A DNA stretch of 64,000 bases from Micromonospora sp. WMMD961 (GCF_029626145.1 NZ_JARUBJ010000002.1:6582501-6646500); one strand, 5' to 3'. Positions 52,876-62,801 are shown, counted from the first letter of the stretch. Numbers and translations are program-made. The notes: generated by a model from the letters alone, not told the origin.

Positions 52876-54117
52876 ATGAGCGTGAGCGAGCAGGCGAAGC
52901 GGGCGCGGGACGCCGCCGCGGATTTGGCCGTGACCACGCGTACCGTCAAGGACGCCGCGCTGGTGGCGATGGCCGACGCGCTGGTGGCGCGTACCTCGGA
53001 GATTCTGGCCGCGAACGAGGTGGACCTGGCAGCCGGCCGCGAGGCCGGGCTGAGTGCGTCCGTGCTGGACCGGCTCGCCCTCGACGCGGGACGGGTCGCC
53101 GGCATCGCCGACGCGCTGCGCCAGATGGCCGCGCTGCCCGACCCGGTCGGCGAGGTGGTCCGAGGTTCCACCCTGCCCAACGGGCTGGAGCTACGTCAGA
53201 TCCGGGTGCCGTTCGGGGTGGTCGGCATCATCTACGAGGCGCGACCCAACGTGACAGTGGACGCCGCCGGGATCTGCCTCAAGTCGGGCAACGCGGCGCT
53301 GCTGCGCGGGTCGTCCTCGGCCGCACACTCCAACGCCGCGCTGGTCGAGGTGCTGCGCGACGCGGTCACCGAGGCCGGGCTGCCGGCCGACGCGGTGCAG
53401 CTGCTCGACGCCAGCTCCCGCGACTCGGTCAAGGAGCTGATGCGCGCCCGAGGGCTCGTCGACGTGCTCATCCCGCGTGGTGGCGCGTCGTTGATCCGCA
53501 CCGTGGTCGAGGAGTCGACAGTGCCGGTGATCGAGACCGGGGTGGGCAACTGCCACGTCTACGTGGACGCCGCCGCCGACGTCGCGAAGGCCGTCGCGGT
53601 GACGCTGAACGCCAAGACGCAACGCCTCTCCACCTGCAACACCGCCGAGTCGCTGCTGGTGCACGCGGACGTCGCCGACGCGTTCCTGCCGCCGATGCTG
53701 GCCGCCCTCGCCGAGGCGGGGGTGACCGTGCACGGCTCCCCCGAGGTGGCCGCGTACTCCGCCGCCGTCGTCCCGGCCACCGAGGAGGACTTCGCCACCG
53801 AATACCTGTCCGCCGACATCTCGGTCGCGGTGGTCGACTCACTGGACGCGGCGGTAGCGCACATCCGCCGCTTCGGCACCGGGCACACCGAGGCGATCCT
53901 CACCGACTCGGCGAGCGCGGCGCGCGACTTCGTCGCCCGGGTGGACGCGGCGGCGGTGATGGTCAACGCGTCGACCCGGTTCACCGACGGGGGCGAGTTC
54001 GGGTTCGGGGCGGAGATCGGCATCTCCACCCAGAAACTGCACGCCCGTGGCCCGATGGGTCTACCCGAGCTGACCAGCACCAAGTACGTGGTCACCGGAG
54101 ACGGGCACCTGCGCTAG
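52876..54117 (+). CDS. proA: Gamma-glutamyl phosphate reductase
   Basis: 413 aa, second enzyme of proline synthesis, reducing glutamyl phosphate with NADPH to glutamate semialdehyde. IRVPFGVVGIIYEARPNVTV, KSGNAALLRGSSSAAHSN, the active-site Cys in LSTCNTAESLLVHADVADAF, and the C-terminal HARGPMGLPELTSTKYVV are diagnostic. ATG 52876 with GAGGAGC upstream. Ends four bases before the convergent prenyltransferase-repeat gene. Confidence 0.96.
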   Translation: MSVSEQAKRARDAAADLAVTTRTVKDAALVAMADALVARTSEILAANEVDLAAGREAGLSASVLDRLALDAGRVAGIADALRQMAALPDPVGEVVRGSTLPNGLELRQIRVPFGVVGIIYEARPNVTVDAAGICLKSGNAALLRGSSSAAHSNAALVEVLRDAVTEAGLPADAVQLLDASSRDSVKELMRARGLVDVLIPRGGASLIRTVVEESTVPVIETGVGNCHVYVDAAADVAKAVAVTLNAKTQRLSTCNTAESLLVHADVADAFLPPMLAALAEAGVTVHGSPEVAAYSAAVVPATEEDFATEYLSADISVAVVDSLDAAVAHIRRFGTGHTEAILTDSASAARDFVARVDAAAVMVNASTRFTDGGEFGFGAEIGISTQKLHARGPMGLPELTSTKYVVTGDGHLR

Positions 54118-54121
54118 CCGG

Positions 54122-54967
54122 CTACGCGGCGGCTCCGGCCGGCGTGGGCCGGGCGGCTCGGATCGCGGACAGCGTGGCGTGCACGTCGAACTGGTGGCCG
54201 TCATCGCTCTCCCAGCCGCCGTCGCTGCGCTGGGTCTCGGCCAGCCGGCGCAGAGCCCGCACCATGATCCAGTCCTGTGGGTCGATGCCGGCCCTGCGCA
54301 GCGTGGCCGCCAACCACGCCACATTGCCCGCAGACATCTTCGGCATCCGTTCGGCGAGCACCACCTGGATCCGCGCCGACTCCTGGAACATCTCCTGCCG
54401 GTGCAGCACCGACGCGCTCAACCAGCCGGCGGCGAGGTACGAGGGCCAACTGCCGTCCGGACGCAGCCGCGCGGCCAGCGAATGGGCCGCCGCCTGCACC
54501 ACCCCGGCGTACGCCCCACCGACCCGATGGTCGAGCGGGCCCGAGGCGCGCGCGTCCAGGCCGGCGACGGTGAGCCAGAAACCGGCGTTGGCCGACACGA
54601 GGAACCCTGCCTCCGGGTCGCCGGGTCGGGCCCACTCCGGGGCCGAGTCGGCCAGCGACGCGTCCTCGTCCCAACCGCCGTCGGCCTGCTGCCGGGACGC
54701 CAACCAGTCGAGCGCGCGACGAGCTGCGGGACGGCCGAGTGCTCCCAGGTCGTCCAGCTCGGCGAGCCGGAAGCAGGTGGCGTCGATCGAGGCGATCGGG
54801 CCGCCCCAGGTGGCCGGCCAGCCGCCGTCTGGCGACTGGCCGACCTCTGCCGTCTCCAACAGGTTGGCGGGCACCGCGGTGCCGTTGCGCAGCCAGGAGA
54901 GGCGGGCGCGTTCCACCGCATCACCGTGCGCCACGACGAACCCGATCGCGGCTTCCAAGTCGACCAC
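54122..54967 (-). CDS. Prenyltransferase / squalene oxidase repeat protein
   Basis: 281 aa. QSPDGGWPATWGGPIASIDA, SRQQADGGWDEDA, LRPDGSWPSYLAAG and TQRSDGGWESDD are four QW-type repeats of an alpha6-alpha6 barrel. The class II cyclase Asp-x-Asp-Asp and zinc ligands of protein prenyltransferases are not seen, so it is probably a non-catalytic or unassigned member. GTG 54967 is the likely start; no strong ribosome site. Confidence 0.75.
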   Translation of the reverse strand: MVDLEAAIGFVVAHGDAVERARLSWLRNGTAVPANLLETAEVGQSPDGGWPATWGGPIASIDATCFRLAELDDLGALGRPAARRALDWLASRQQADGGWDEDASLADSAPEWARPGDPEAGFLVSANAGFWLTVAGLDARASGPLDHRVGGAYAGVVQAAAHSLAARLRPDGSWPSYLAAGWLSASVLHRQEMFQESARIQVVLAERMPKMSAGNVAWLAATLRRAGIDPQDWIMVRALRRLAETQRSDGGWESDDGHQFDVHATLSAIRAARPTPAGAAA

Positions 54968-55151
54968 GGCGGGAACGCTACCTGCGCAGATGCGATCCCG
55001 CCTCGGGGAATCGGTTGGCCTGGCATGGCTGCGTCGCTCCGACCGCAGGGCCAATCATCGTGACTTGCGTCGATTCGCCCGGGCGGCGGGTGCGACGGTC
55101 ACCGGGCCACCGTCACGGGCGGCGTGCGACCGCTACCGGGGCCGCCGTCGC

Positions 55152-55185
55152 GGGCCGGGGCGGCCCGTTCGGCCGCCCCCGGCCC
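55152..55185 (-). terminator. Stem-loop after moeZ
   Basis: GGGCCGGGGCGGCC and GGCCGCCCCCGGCCC make a stem of about 14 bp (one bulge) seven bases beyond the moeZ stop on the minus strand. Confidence 0.7.
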
Positions 55186-55191
55186 GGTCGG

Positions 55192-56373
55192 TCAGTACGC
55201 CGGCAGCGCCGGATCGATCTGCTTGATCCAGGAGAGCACGCCGCCCTGCACGTGGACGGCGTCCCGGAACCCGGCCGCCTTGAGCGCCGCGAGCGCCTCT
55301 GCCGAGCGAACGCCGGACTTGCAGTGCAGCACGATCTGCCGATCCTGCGGCAGCTTCGCGAGTGCCTCACCGGAGATGATGTCGCCCTTGGGGATCAGGG
55401 TGGCGCCGGGGATCCGGACGATCTCGTACTCGGCCGGCTCGCGCACGTCGACCAGGAAGATGTCCTTACCGGCGTCCTGCCAGTCCTTGAGCTCCAGTGC
55501 CGTGATGGTCGAGTCGAGCGTTGCCTCCTGGGCCTCCTCGGAGACCGCGCCGCAGAAGTCCTCGTAGTCTTCCAGCAGGTCGGTGACCGTCGGGTTCTCG
55601 CCGCAGAGCGCGCAGTTCGGGTCCTTGCGAACCTTGATCTTGCGGTATTCCATCTCCAGGGCGTCGTAGACCATCAGGCGGCCGACCAGCGGCTCACCGA
55701 TGCCGGTGAGCAGCTTGATCGCCTCGTTCACCTGGATCGAGCCGATCGACGCGCAGAGCACACCGAGCACGCCGCCCTCGGCGCAGGAGGGCACCATGCC
55801 CGGCGGCGGCGGCTCCGGGTAGAGGCAGCGGTAGCAGGGGCCGTGCTCGGCCCAGAACACCGACGCCTGACCGTCGAAGCGGTAGATCGAGCCCCACACG
55901 TACGGCTTGCCGAGCAGCACCGCCGCGTCGTTGACCATGTAGCGGGTGGCGAAGTTGTCGGTGCCGTCGACGATCAGGTCGTACTGGGCGAAGATCTCGC
56001 GGACGTTCTCCCGGTCCAGGGCGGTGTTGTGGATCTCCACGTTGACCAGTGGGTTGATCTCGCGGATCGACGCGGCGGCGGACTCGGCCTTGGACCGGCC
56101 GACGTCGGACACACCGTGGATGACCTGGCGCTGGAGGTTCGACTCGTCGACGGTGTCGAAGTCGATGATGCCGAGCGTGCCGACCCCGGCCGCGGCGAGG
56201 TACAGGAGGGCGGGTGACCCGAGGCCACCGGCGCCGACACACAGCACCCGGGCGTTCTTCAGCCGCTTCTGCCCCGTCACCCCGACGTCCGGGATGATCA
56301 GGTGGCGTGAGTAGCGGCGGATCTCGTCAACGGTCAGCTCGGCGGCGGGCTCGACGAGCGGGGGCAACGACAC
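55192..56373 (-). CDS. moeZ: Adenylyltransferase/sulfurtransferase MoeZ
   Basis: 393 aa. N-terminal ThiF/MoeB-type adenylation domain (VLCVGAGGLGSPALLYLAAA, DFDTVDESNLQRQ, zinc cysteines in CYRCLYPEPP and CALCGE) joined to a C-terminal rhodanese domain with catalytic Cys in LHCKSGVRSAEAL. It activates the C-terminal glycine of small sulfur carriers (MoaD, CysO, ThiS-like) and transfers sulfur. GTG start. Monocistronic between two terminator-like regions. Confidence 0.93.
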   Translation of the reverse strand: MSLPPLVEPAAELTVDEIRRYSRHLIIPDVGVTGQKRLKNARVLCVGAGGLGSPALLYLAAAGVGTLGIIDFDTVDESNLQRQVIHGVSDVGRSKAESAAASIREINPLVNVEIHNTALDRENVREIFAQYDLIVDGTDNFATRYMVNDAAVLLGKPYVWGSIYRFDGQASVFWAEHGPCYRCLYPEPPPPGMVPSCAEGGVLGVLCASIGSIQVNEAIKLLTGIGEPLVGRLMVYDALEMEYRKIKVRKDPNCALCGENPTVTDLLEDYEDFCGAVSEEAQEATLDSTITALELKDWQDAGKDIFLVDVREPAEYEIVRIPGATLIPKGDIISGEALAKLPQDRQIVLHCKSGVRSAEALAALKAAGFRDAVHVQGGVLSWIKQIDPALPAY

Positions 56374-56496
56374 GGTGGACTCCCCGGGATCGGCGGTGTG
56401 AACCGCGCCATTGTTGCTCGCCGGGGCCCCGCTCGGCCATGAGGGAGGACACGTGGTCCGCGATGCGGGAGCGGGAATAACCGACGATGCCGTCGG

Positions 56497-57321
56497 TCAG
56501 GGGACGATGTCACCCGCGTAGCGACGGCCGTCGAGGTAGGGCCAGGCGTTGGCGACGCAGCCGTCCAGGCCGTACGTCTGCTGCTGCATCACCGGTGCGG
56601 GCTCACCCGGGGCGGGGCAGGCCTCGTGCAGTTCGCCGAACTCGTGGCCGACCTCGTGGTTGATCACGTAGGTGCGGTAGGTGTCCAGCGAGGCGCCGTA
56701 GTCGGGCACTGCCTCCATCCAGCGGGCCAGGTTGATGATGACCTGGCCGGGCAGGCGGCAGGAGGTGTAGCGCTCGGTGGTCAACCCGCCCTCGGCGCAC
56801 ATCCGCTCGGACGTGACCGGGGTGGCCAGGTAGATGGTGAAGTCGGCGGCACCGGCGTCGGCCACCCGCTGCACCCGCAGGTCACCGGACGCGATCCAGC
56901 TGCGCGAGTCGGCCAGGACCTCGTCCACCCGGGCGGCGAAGACCTCGGCGTCCTGGCCGGTGCCGCGTTCCACGACGACCCGGTACCGGCGCAGCGGACC
57001 GTCCGTACCGTGCACGGGTGTCTCGCCGTCGGCGGCGGTGAAGCGTCCCGCTCCGACCGACGGGTAGCTGGTGGGCGCAGGGTGTGGCGCCCCACCGCCG
57101 CGTCCCGTGCCACTCTGGGTCGTGACGGCAGGAGTCACGGCCGCCGGCTCGCCGTCGCCCCTGGCCATCGGCACGCCGATGACGGCGGTCAGCACGAGAA
57201 GGACGAGCAGCAGGGTGCGGCGACGTCGCCGGTGCATCCGGGCCAGCGTGGGACGCACGTACGCCGGCCGGCCCGACGGGTCGGGCGGCTGGGGCGGGCC
57301 GTAACGGGACGACGGCGTCAT
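56497..57321 (-). CDS. DUF3152 secreted metalloprotease-like protein (copy A)
   Basis: 274 aa. An N-terminal anchor or signal (RRRRRTLLLVLLVLTAVIGV), a low-complexity spacer, then the DUF3152 domain with zincin motif NHEVGHEFGELHEAC (HExxHxxxxxH). ADFTIYLATPVTSERMCAEG and RLPGQVIINLARWMEAVP are shared with copy B. It should act outside the cytoplasm; no substrate is known. Paralogue of the next gene. Confidence 0.85.
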   Translation of the reverse strand: MTPSSRYGPPQPPDPSGRPAYVRPTLARMHRRRRRTLLLVLLVLTAVIGVPMARGDGEPAAVTPAVTTQSGTGRGGGAPHPAPTSYPSVGAGRFTAADGETPVHGTDGPLRRYRVVVERGTGQDAEVFAARVDEVLADSRSWIASGDLRVQRVADAGAADFTIYLATPVTSERMCAEGGLTTERYTSCRLPGQVIINLARWMEAVPDYGASLDTYRTYVINHEVGHEFGELHEACPAPGEPAPVMQQQTYGLDGCVANAWPYLDGRRYAGDIVP

Positions 57322-57423
57322 GACGTCGAGCCTGCCAGATTATTCGGGCATTCTTCCGTTTTTGCAGCTATTGCCGCAAGACGCCTGATGGAGGGGTACG
57401 AGGAGGGCGCGTCGGCCCGTCAC

Positions 57424-58278
57424 TCAGAGGGCAGGGCCGGTGTAGCGACGCCCGTCGAGGTACGGCCACGGGTTGACCTGGCACCCGTTGAGGAAGAGCG
57501 TCTGCTGCATCATCACCGGCGCTGGCCGGCCGGCACCCGGGCAGCGCTCGTGCCGGTGCCCGAGCTGGTGCCCCACCTCGTGGTTGACCACGTACGTCCG
57601 GTAGACCGCCAGCGGCACCTTCGCCGAGACGAAGTGCGGCACGGACAGCCGCCACCGATCCAGGTTGATGATCACCTGGCCGGGTGCCCGGCAGGACGTG
57701 TAGGGCCGACCCCCGACCCTGATGTCCACTCCCCCGTCGGCACACATGCGACCCGCCGTGCGGGCGGTCGCCAGGTAGACGGTGAAGTCGCGAGGCGCGC
57801 CCCCCGGCACCTGTTGCAGCCGCAGCCTGCCGCTGTCGACCCAACTGCCCGGCCCGGCCAGCGCCGTCTGGACCGCCAGCGCGAAGTCGGCGGCATCCTC
57901 GTTGCTGCCCGACTCCACCGCGACCCGGTAACGCCGCAGCTCACCCGCTCGCCCCAGCACGGGCCCGGAGCGGGCGTCGTACCCGAAATCGCCGGTGCCG
58001 GCGCTCGGGACCGCACCGGGCATCCGCAGCACCGGGGGCGGGCTGGACGGGACCGCCGCGGAGGGCGACGGGCTGACCGACGGCGGCAGCGGCGCGGCCA
58101 CCAGCGGCGGCAGCGTCGGGATCTCGTCGGCGGCCAACCGTTCGGCACCGGGGTGCCCGTCCGGCCCCTCCGCGATCACGGTCACCGCCGCGCCCACCGC
58201 CAGCACCACCGCCACCAGCTGGGCGAACAGCGCGAAGCGTCGCTGACGACGGGCCGGGAGGCGGGCTGAGCTGGGCAT
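57424..58278 (-). CDS. DUF3152 secreted metalloprotease-like protein (copy B)
   Basis: 284 aa, ATG 58278. Signal/anchor at 15-38 (FALFAQLVAVVLAVGAAVTV), a Pro/Ser spacer, then the same domain as copy A with NHEVGHQLGHRHERC, the metzincin-like HExxHxxxxxH. Copies share PGQVIINL, Cys spacing and the C-terminal NPWPYLDGRRYTGPAL. Starts five bases after the hydrolase stop, so they are likely coupled. Tandem duplication is evident. Confidence 0.85.
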   Translation of the reverse strand: MPSSARLPARRQRRFALFAQLVAVVLAVGAAVTVIAEGPDGHPGAERLAADEIPTLPPLVAAPLPPSVSPSPSAAVPSSPPPVLRMPGAVPSAGTGDFGYDARSGPVLGRAGELRRYRVAVESGSNEDAADFALAVQTALAGPGSWVDSGRLRLQQVPGGAPRDFTVYLATARTAGRMCADGGVDIRVGGRPYTSCRAPGQVIINLDRWRLSVPHFVSAKVPLAVYRTYVVNHEVGHQLGHRHERCPGAGRPAPVMMQQTLFLNGCQVNPWPYLDGRRYTGPAL

Positions 58279-58283
58279 CGGGC

Positions 58284-59258
58284 TCAGCCTGCCAGATCGG
58301 GCCGCCCAGCGGACTCCTCCGTTTCGGCGAGCAGGCCGACCACCGCTCGGGCCACCAGTCGGGGGACCTCCAACTGCGCCACATGACCCACACCGTCGAG
58401 CATCATCAACCGGCTGTCGCGGATGACCCGCGCGGTCTGCGGCGCGACCCGCACGTCGACCAGACGATCCTGTCGACCACCCACCACCAGGGTCGGTGCG
58501 CGCACCGCCTCGGCGAGCCGCCACAGCGAACCCGGCCCCGGCAGGTACGCCCGCAGGAAGCTGGAGACCAGACCACGAAACGTCCGGACGTACGCGGCGG
58601 CGTAGTGCTCCGCCTCGTAGCGGACCCGGATCTCCTCCAGCGCCTCGGCCCGGCGCTGGTCGCAGATCCGGCTGAGATCGGCGACACACGCCTCCAACAC
58701 CTGCTGGGCCATCACCTCCGGCGCGAGCTGGGTGAGCCGCTTGGCGACCAACCGTTCGCCGCGCGGAATGGCGAGCACGGGCAGCATCCGCCCCTGCAAC
58801 GAGCGACGGAAATCCAGGAACGGCAGGGCCGGGGAGATCAGGGTGAGCGTACGGACCAGGTCGGGCCGGAGCCCGGCCACCTGCACCGCGACCGCTCCGC
58901 CCAGCGAATTGCCGAACAGGTGCACCGGACCCCGATCGGAGTGCTCGATCCAGCGGACGACGAGGTCCGCGAAGGCCGGAATCGTGTAGCGGGGACCCGG
59001 TTCACTGCGGCCGAAGCCGGGCAGGTCGATGGCCTGACCGTCCAGCCGGTCGGCGAGCAACCCGGCCAGGTCGGTCCAGTTCTGCGACGACCCGCCCAGC
59101 CCGTGCACGTATAGCGCCGGCTCCGCGCCGACGGCGGTGGCCGGAGTGTCCCGCACGTACGTGACCAAGCCGTCGAGGCGAACCTCGCGGCCCGGCCACG
59201 GCGGGGGAACACGGTCGTCGGGGAGCAGGTGGTCCGGCCAGAGGGTGGCGCGTCTCAT
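58284..59258 (-). CDS. Alpha/beta hydrolase
   Basis: 324 aa. VHGLGGSSQNWTDL oxyanion loop; catalytic Ser in FGNSLGGAVA, Asp in GGRQDRLVDVR and His in DGVGHVAQLE, so the triad is complete. The cap domain lies at about 165-245. Upstream partner of the DUF3152 copy B gene (5 bp). Esterase or lipase-like; substrate unknown. Confidence 0.88.
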   Translation of the reverse strand: MRRATLWPDHLLPDDRVPPPWPGREVRLDGLVTYVRDTPATAVGAEPALYVHGLGGSSQNWTDLAGLLADRLDGQAIDLPGFGRSEPGPRYTIPAFADLVVRWIEHSDRGPVHLFGNSLGGAVAVQVAGLRPDLVRTLTLISPALPFLDFRRSLQGRMLPVLAIPRGERLVAKRLTQLAPEVMAQQVLEACVADLSRICDQRRAEALEEIRVRYEAEHYAAAYVRTFRGLVSSFLRAYLPGPGSLWRLAEAVRAPTLVVGGRQDRLVDVRVAPQTARVIRDSRLMMLDGVGHVAQLEVPRLVARAVVGLLAETEESAGRPDLAG

Positions 59259-59281
59259 CGTTCCAGTCTGCCCCGGACCAC

Positions 59282-62200
59282 TCAGGACAGCAGCGCCTCC
59301 AAGCGACGGTTCACCGCCGCGAGGGTCGCCCGCACCACCGCCTGCCGGGGATCACCGGCGACCAGAGCCGAGCCGGCGAGCTGCTCGACCCAGCCCTCAC
59401 AGACGAGCAGAGCCACCACGGTGGCCACCTCACAGTTACCGAACGGCACCACCGCGGCGTGCTCGACGAAGCAGCGCCCCCGCTCGGCGTTGTCGGCACC
59501 GCGCAGCAACTCGTCGACCGCGGCGGCCGCGGCCACCGCGCAGAGCCGCAGGACATAGCCGTCCACCGCCGGCCCAGTCGCGTACCCGGACGCGCTCTCG
59601 CCCCCGGCCAGCAGCCGGACCTCCACGTTCGCGTCCAAGCCGAAGGTGCTGACCTGCACGTGGTCGATCACCACCCGTGGCCCCGGCGCGCCGTCCGTCT
59701 CCAACGGCCGGGACGGCGCCGACTCCGTCGTGGTCACCTGGCCGCCGGAGTACGACGTGCCGAGCGTTGCCGGGCTGCCGGTGGCGGCACCAGCGGGGGC
59801 GGCCGAGACCGAGCCCGGCTCCTCGACGGTGGCACGACCCCGGTGCGGCGCGTTCGACCGCCGGCGGCGCGAGGTGTCAGTGCCCGGCCTCTGCTCCAGG
59901 CCCGCCGGCACGGCCTCCACCCGACTGCCGGACGGACGGGTGCCCGCCGTCGACTCGGCCGCCCGGACCCCACCGCCGCGCGGGTCGGCACCGGCATCGC
60001 GCGACGCCGCGGTCTGGGGATCCGGGGTACGTCGTTCGGCGACCCGAGGCTCGGCCACGCGACGGCGCACCGGCGGGGGTGGCGTGCTGGGCAGGCCGGG
60101 CACGTTCTGCGGAGCGGCGGCCAGCCCCATCCGATCCTGGAGCAGACGGGCCACCTGTCGACTCACCTCGGCCGGGTCGGCGCCGTCGGCCAGGTCCAGT
60201 CGCAGGCTGTGCGCGCCGGCCGGGGTACGGCGCAGCGCGGCGTCGCGGACACCGGCCACCTCCCGGACGGCGTCCAGGATCGCGTTGACGTCGAACCCCT
60301 CGGGGCGCTCCCGCAACGGGGCTGGCTCGTCGTCGCGGCGAAGGTGGGTGGCGATGCGGGCGAGTTCCGGGGTTTCGGCGGGTGGGTCCACGGCTGGCGG
60401 CTCCGGCACGACGGGCACGTCCGGCTCGGCGGGGACGCGCTGCGGCAGCACGACCGCTCTCGGGTCCGACTGCTGGTCGTCCTCGGGGGACGGCGTCGGG
60501 TCGGGTGCGGATCGGCGCGCCGCATAGGGGGAGGCCGGCGCGGGGCCGGGCCGGTCGCGGGGGTCGGGCCCGTTCATGGCGGACGGTGGCACGGCCCCCG
60601 TCGAGGACGACGTGACATCGGTGGATGACGAGGCGTTCGTCGGCGCGGACGGGCGCTGTGGCTCGACCGGGCCGGGCGGCTCGGGCGTCGCCGGGCGGAG
60701 CCGGAATGGCGCAGCCGGTCGGACCTCGGGCCGGGCCGGGCCGGAGGTCTCGTCGTCGCCCCCACGAGCGAGCTTGGCCGACTGGATCGCCGCCCAGGAT
60801 GGACGCTCGACCGGGGTGGCGGGGATGCGCCCCTCGGACCAGTCCGGCCGCTCGTCCCGGGTCGGGTTCGCCGAGCCGGTCGGTGAACCGCCGGCCCAGG
60901 AGGGGCGTTCTGCCACCGGCGGTGGGCCCACCGGAGCCGGTGGCGGGTCGGCCAGCGTGGGAGGTGCTCCCGCTGGCGCCGGAGGTGGCATGACGGGCGA
61001 CGCCGGGCTGGTGGCCCAGGACGGGCGGGTCGGCGGAGCACTGGTCGGCTCGGAATCGGCGCCACCAGCCCACGACGGCCGCGACGGCGTAGCACTGGTC
61101 GGCTCGGAATCGGCACCACCAGCCCACGACGGGCGCGACGGCGGAGCACTGGTCGGCTCGGAATCGGCGCCACCAGCCCAGGACGGACGGTCGGTCCGGG
61201 ACGCGCGGGTCGCCCCGGACCCGGCCCAGGACGGCCGGTCGGCCGGTGGGCCACTGGTCGGCGTCGGGCCACCGGCCCAGGTCGGGCGCTCCACGGCGGG
61301 CGGAGTCGCGGCCGGCGACGACACCGGCGGACCGCTGGTCGGGGACGGGTCCGAGTCGACGGACCGCAGGGGACGTTCCGCAGGTGGGACAGCGGACGGA
61401 GCAGCCCAGGAAGGGCGGTCGGCGGGCGGCGCGCTGGCCGGTTCGGCGGGGCGTTCCGGCGCAGCGTCGGACGCCGCTACACCCCGTGCTGGGTCGTACC
61501 CGCGCGGCGAGTCGGCGCGGACCGGTTCATACGGGCGGGGTGACTCGGCCCACACCGGCTCGTACGGCTGGACCGGCTCGGCGGCCCAGCCGGACGCGGA
61601 CTCGTCCCGGGCCGGCGGGGCGGCCGGCTCGTCGTCCTGCCGGGACCAGGGCGGCGCCCAACCGCCGCCCCAGCTCGGACGGTTCCAGCTCGGCCCCGAC
61701 CAGTCCGGCTCGACGGCCGGGGGCTCCCCAGCTCGGTGCGCGTCCCCGACTCGGTGCGTGTCTCCCGGGCGGGGGCCGTCGGCGGCACGGCCCGAGTCGG
61801 CGGCACGGCCCGGCTCGGCTCCACGGCCCGGCTCGGCTCCACGGCCCGGCTCGGCTCCACGGCCCGGCTCGGCTCCACGGCCCGAGTCGGCGGCGTCGGT
61901 GTGCCCGGCCGGCCCCGGGGTGCGTCCCGGCGCGGCCGGATGCTCCGGTGTCAGCGGGGCTCGCCATTCTCGTGGCGCGGCCGACGGGTCGTCGGCGGCG
62001 AGGCGTTCCCCGATCGGCGCGTGGAAGCCGGGCGGCACCTCGAAACCCGACGCGGAGGTGCCGACGGGCGGCACCTGGACGGCCGGTGGTGCCGAGGTGG
62101 GCAGCCCCGGCTCGGGCCAGCGGGCGCGGTGCGCGACGGCCGGATCGGCGGTGGAACGCTGACCGGTGGTCGTGTCGGCCTCGCCGGTTGCCTGCTCCGC

Positions 62201-62653
62201 TGGCGGCACGGGACGTTGGGCGGGCACCACCAACCGGTCGCCGGCCGTCTCGGGCCGACCGTCGGCGGGCAGCCCCGGTGGTGCGCTCACCGGCGTGGGG
62301 CGTCCCACTGTCGGTTCGAGACCGGGGCGACGGACACCGTTGGCGTCGTCCGGGTGGTGCACACCGTTGGCGTGGTGGCCGTTGACCCGGGCCGACGGCT
62401 CCGGGTCGCCCGGCGGCCCGGCCAGCGGCGACGGAAGGTCGCCGTGTCGGGTGGAGGAGGTGCGCCAGCCGGACGCCGGGTCGGGTTGCCAGCGCGGCGC
62501 CTGCTCCCGGGCGTCGTCGCGGTCGGCGGCTCGGGGCCACCCACCCGCCTGAGGCGCCCACCCACTGACGGCACGGCTCGGGTCGTCGTGCTGACCCGCT
62601 CCGTCACCGTGTTCTCCCGGGGTGGCGGCTCCGGGTTGCCCTGTTTCACTCAC
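59282..62653 (-). CDS. Large low-complexity protein with RPSWA repeats and C-terminal globular domain
   Basis: 1123 aa, GTG 62653 with GGAG upstream. Roughly the first 950 residues are Pro/Ala/Ser/Gly/Arg-rich and disordered. Between about 400 and 660 lie ten RPSWA-type motifs (variants RPTWA and RPDWS), three in exact 18-residue units (RPSWAGGADSEPTSAPPS). A run of AEPGRG units lies near 270. The final 130 residues form a folded domain (VVIDHVQVSTFGLDANVEVR, GYVLRLCAVAAAAAVDELL, GNCEVATVVALLVCEGWVEQ) with no signature known to me. No signal peptide. Function unknown; a multivalent cytoplasmic scaffold is possible. Confidence 0.78.
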   Translation of the reverse strand: MSETGQPGAATPGEHGDGAGQHDDPSRAVSGWAPQAGGWPRAADRDDAREQAPRWQPDPASGWRTSSTRHGDLPSPLAGPPGDPEPSARVNGHHANGVHHPDDANGVRRPGLEPTVGRPTPVSAPPGLPADGRPETAGDRLVVPAQRPVPPAEQATGEADTTTGQRSTADPAVAHRARWPEPGLPTSAPPAVQVPPVGTSASGFEVPPGFHAPIGERLAADDPSAAPREWRAPLTPEHPAAPGRTPGPAGHTDAADSGRGAEPGRGAEPGRGAEPGRGAEPGRAADSGRAADGPRPGDTHRVGDAHRAGEPPAVEPDWSGPSWNRPSWGGGWAPPWSRQDDEPAAPPARDESASGWAAEPVQPYEPVWAESPRPYEPVRADSPRGYDPARGVAASDAAPERPAEPASAPPADRPSWAAPSAVPPAERPLRSVDSDPSPTSGPPVSSPAATPPAVERPTWAGGPTPTSGPPADRPSWAGSGATRASRTDRPSWAGGADSEPTSAPPSRPSWAGGADSEPTSATPSRPSWAGGADSEPTSAPPTRPSWATSPASPVMPPPAPAGAPPTLADPPPAPVGPPPVAERPSWAGGSPTGSANPTRDERPDWSEGRIPATPVERPSWAAIQSAKLARGGDDETSGPARPEVRPAAPFRLRPATPEPPGPVEPQRPSAPTNASSSTDVTSSSTGAVPPSAMNGPDPRDRPGPAPASPYAARRSAPDPTPSPEDDQQSDPRAVVLPQRVPAEPDVPVVPEPPAVDPPAETPELARIATHLRRDDEPAPLRERPEGFDVNAILDAVREVAGVRDAALRRTPAGAHSLRLDLADGADPAEVSRQVARLLQDRMGLAAAPQNVPGLPSTPPPPVRRRVAEPRVAERRTPDPQTAASRDAGADPRGGGVRAAESTAGTRPSGSRVEAVPAGLEQRPGTDTSRRRRSNAPHRGRATVEEPGSVSAAPAGAATGSPATLGTSYSGGQVTTTESAPSRPLETDGAPGPRVVIDHVQVSTFGLDANVEVRLLAGGESASGYATGPAVDGYVLRLCAVAAAAAVDELLRGADNAERGRCFVEHAAVVPFGNCEVATVVALLVCEGWVEQLAGSALVAGDPRQAVVRATLAAVNRRLEALLS

Positions 62654-62801
62654 CGCGCGCTCCTTGGTCGCCCCCGCTGAGGCTACCGTGTGCCGAGAGT
62701 GGCGATAAGTTACAGCGGCGGGCCATTTCCACGACGGTGGTCAGTGACCTCGCCGGTCTGGGGGGAAAATGCCGGCTCGTACGGAGAACTCGGAGGATCC
62801 C

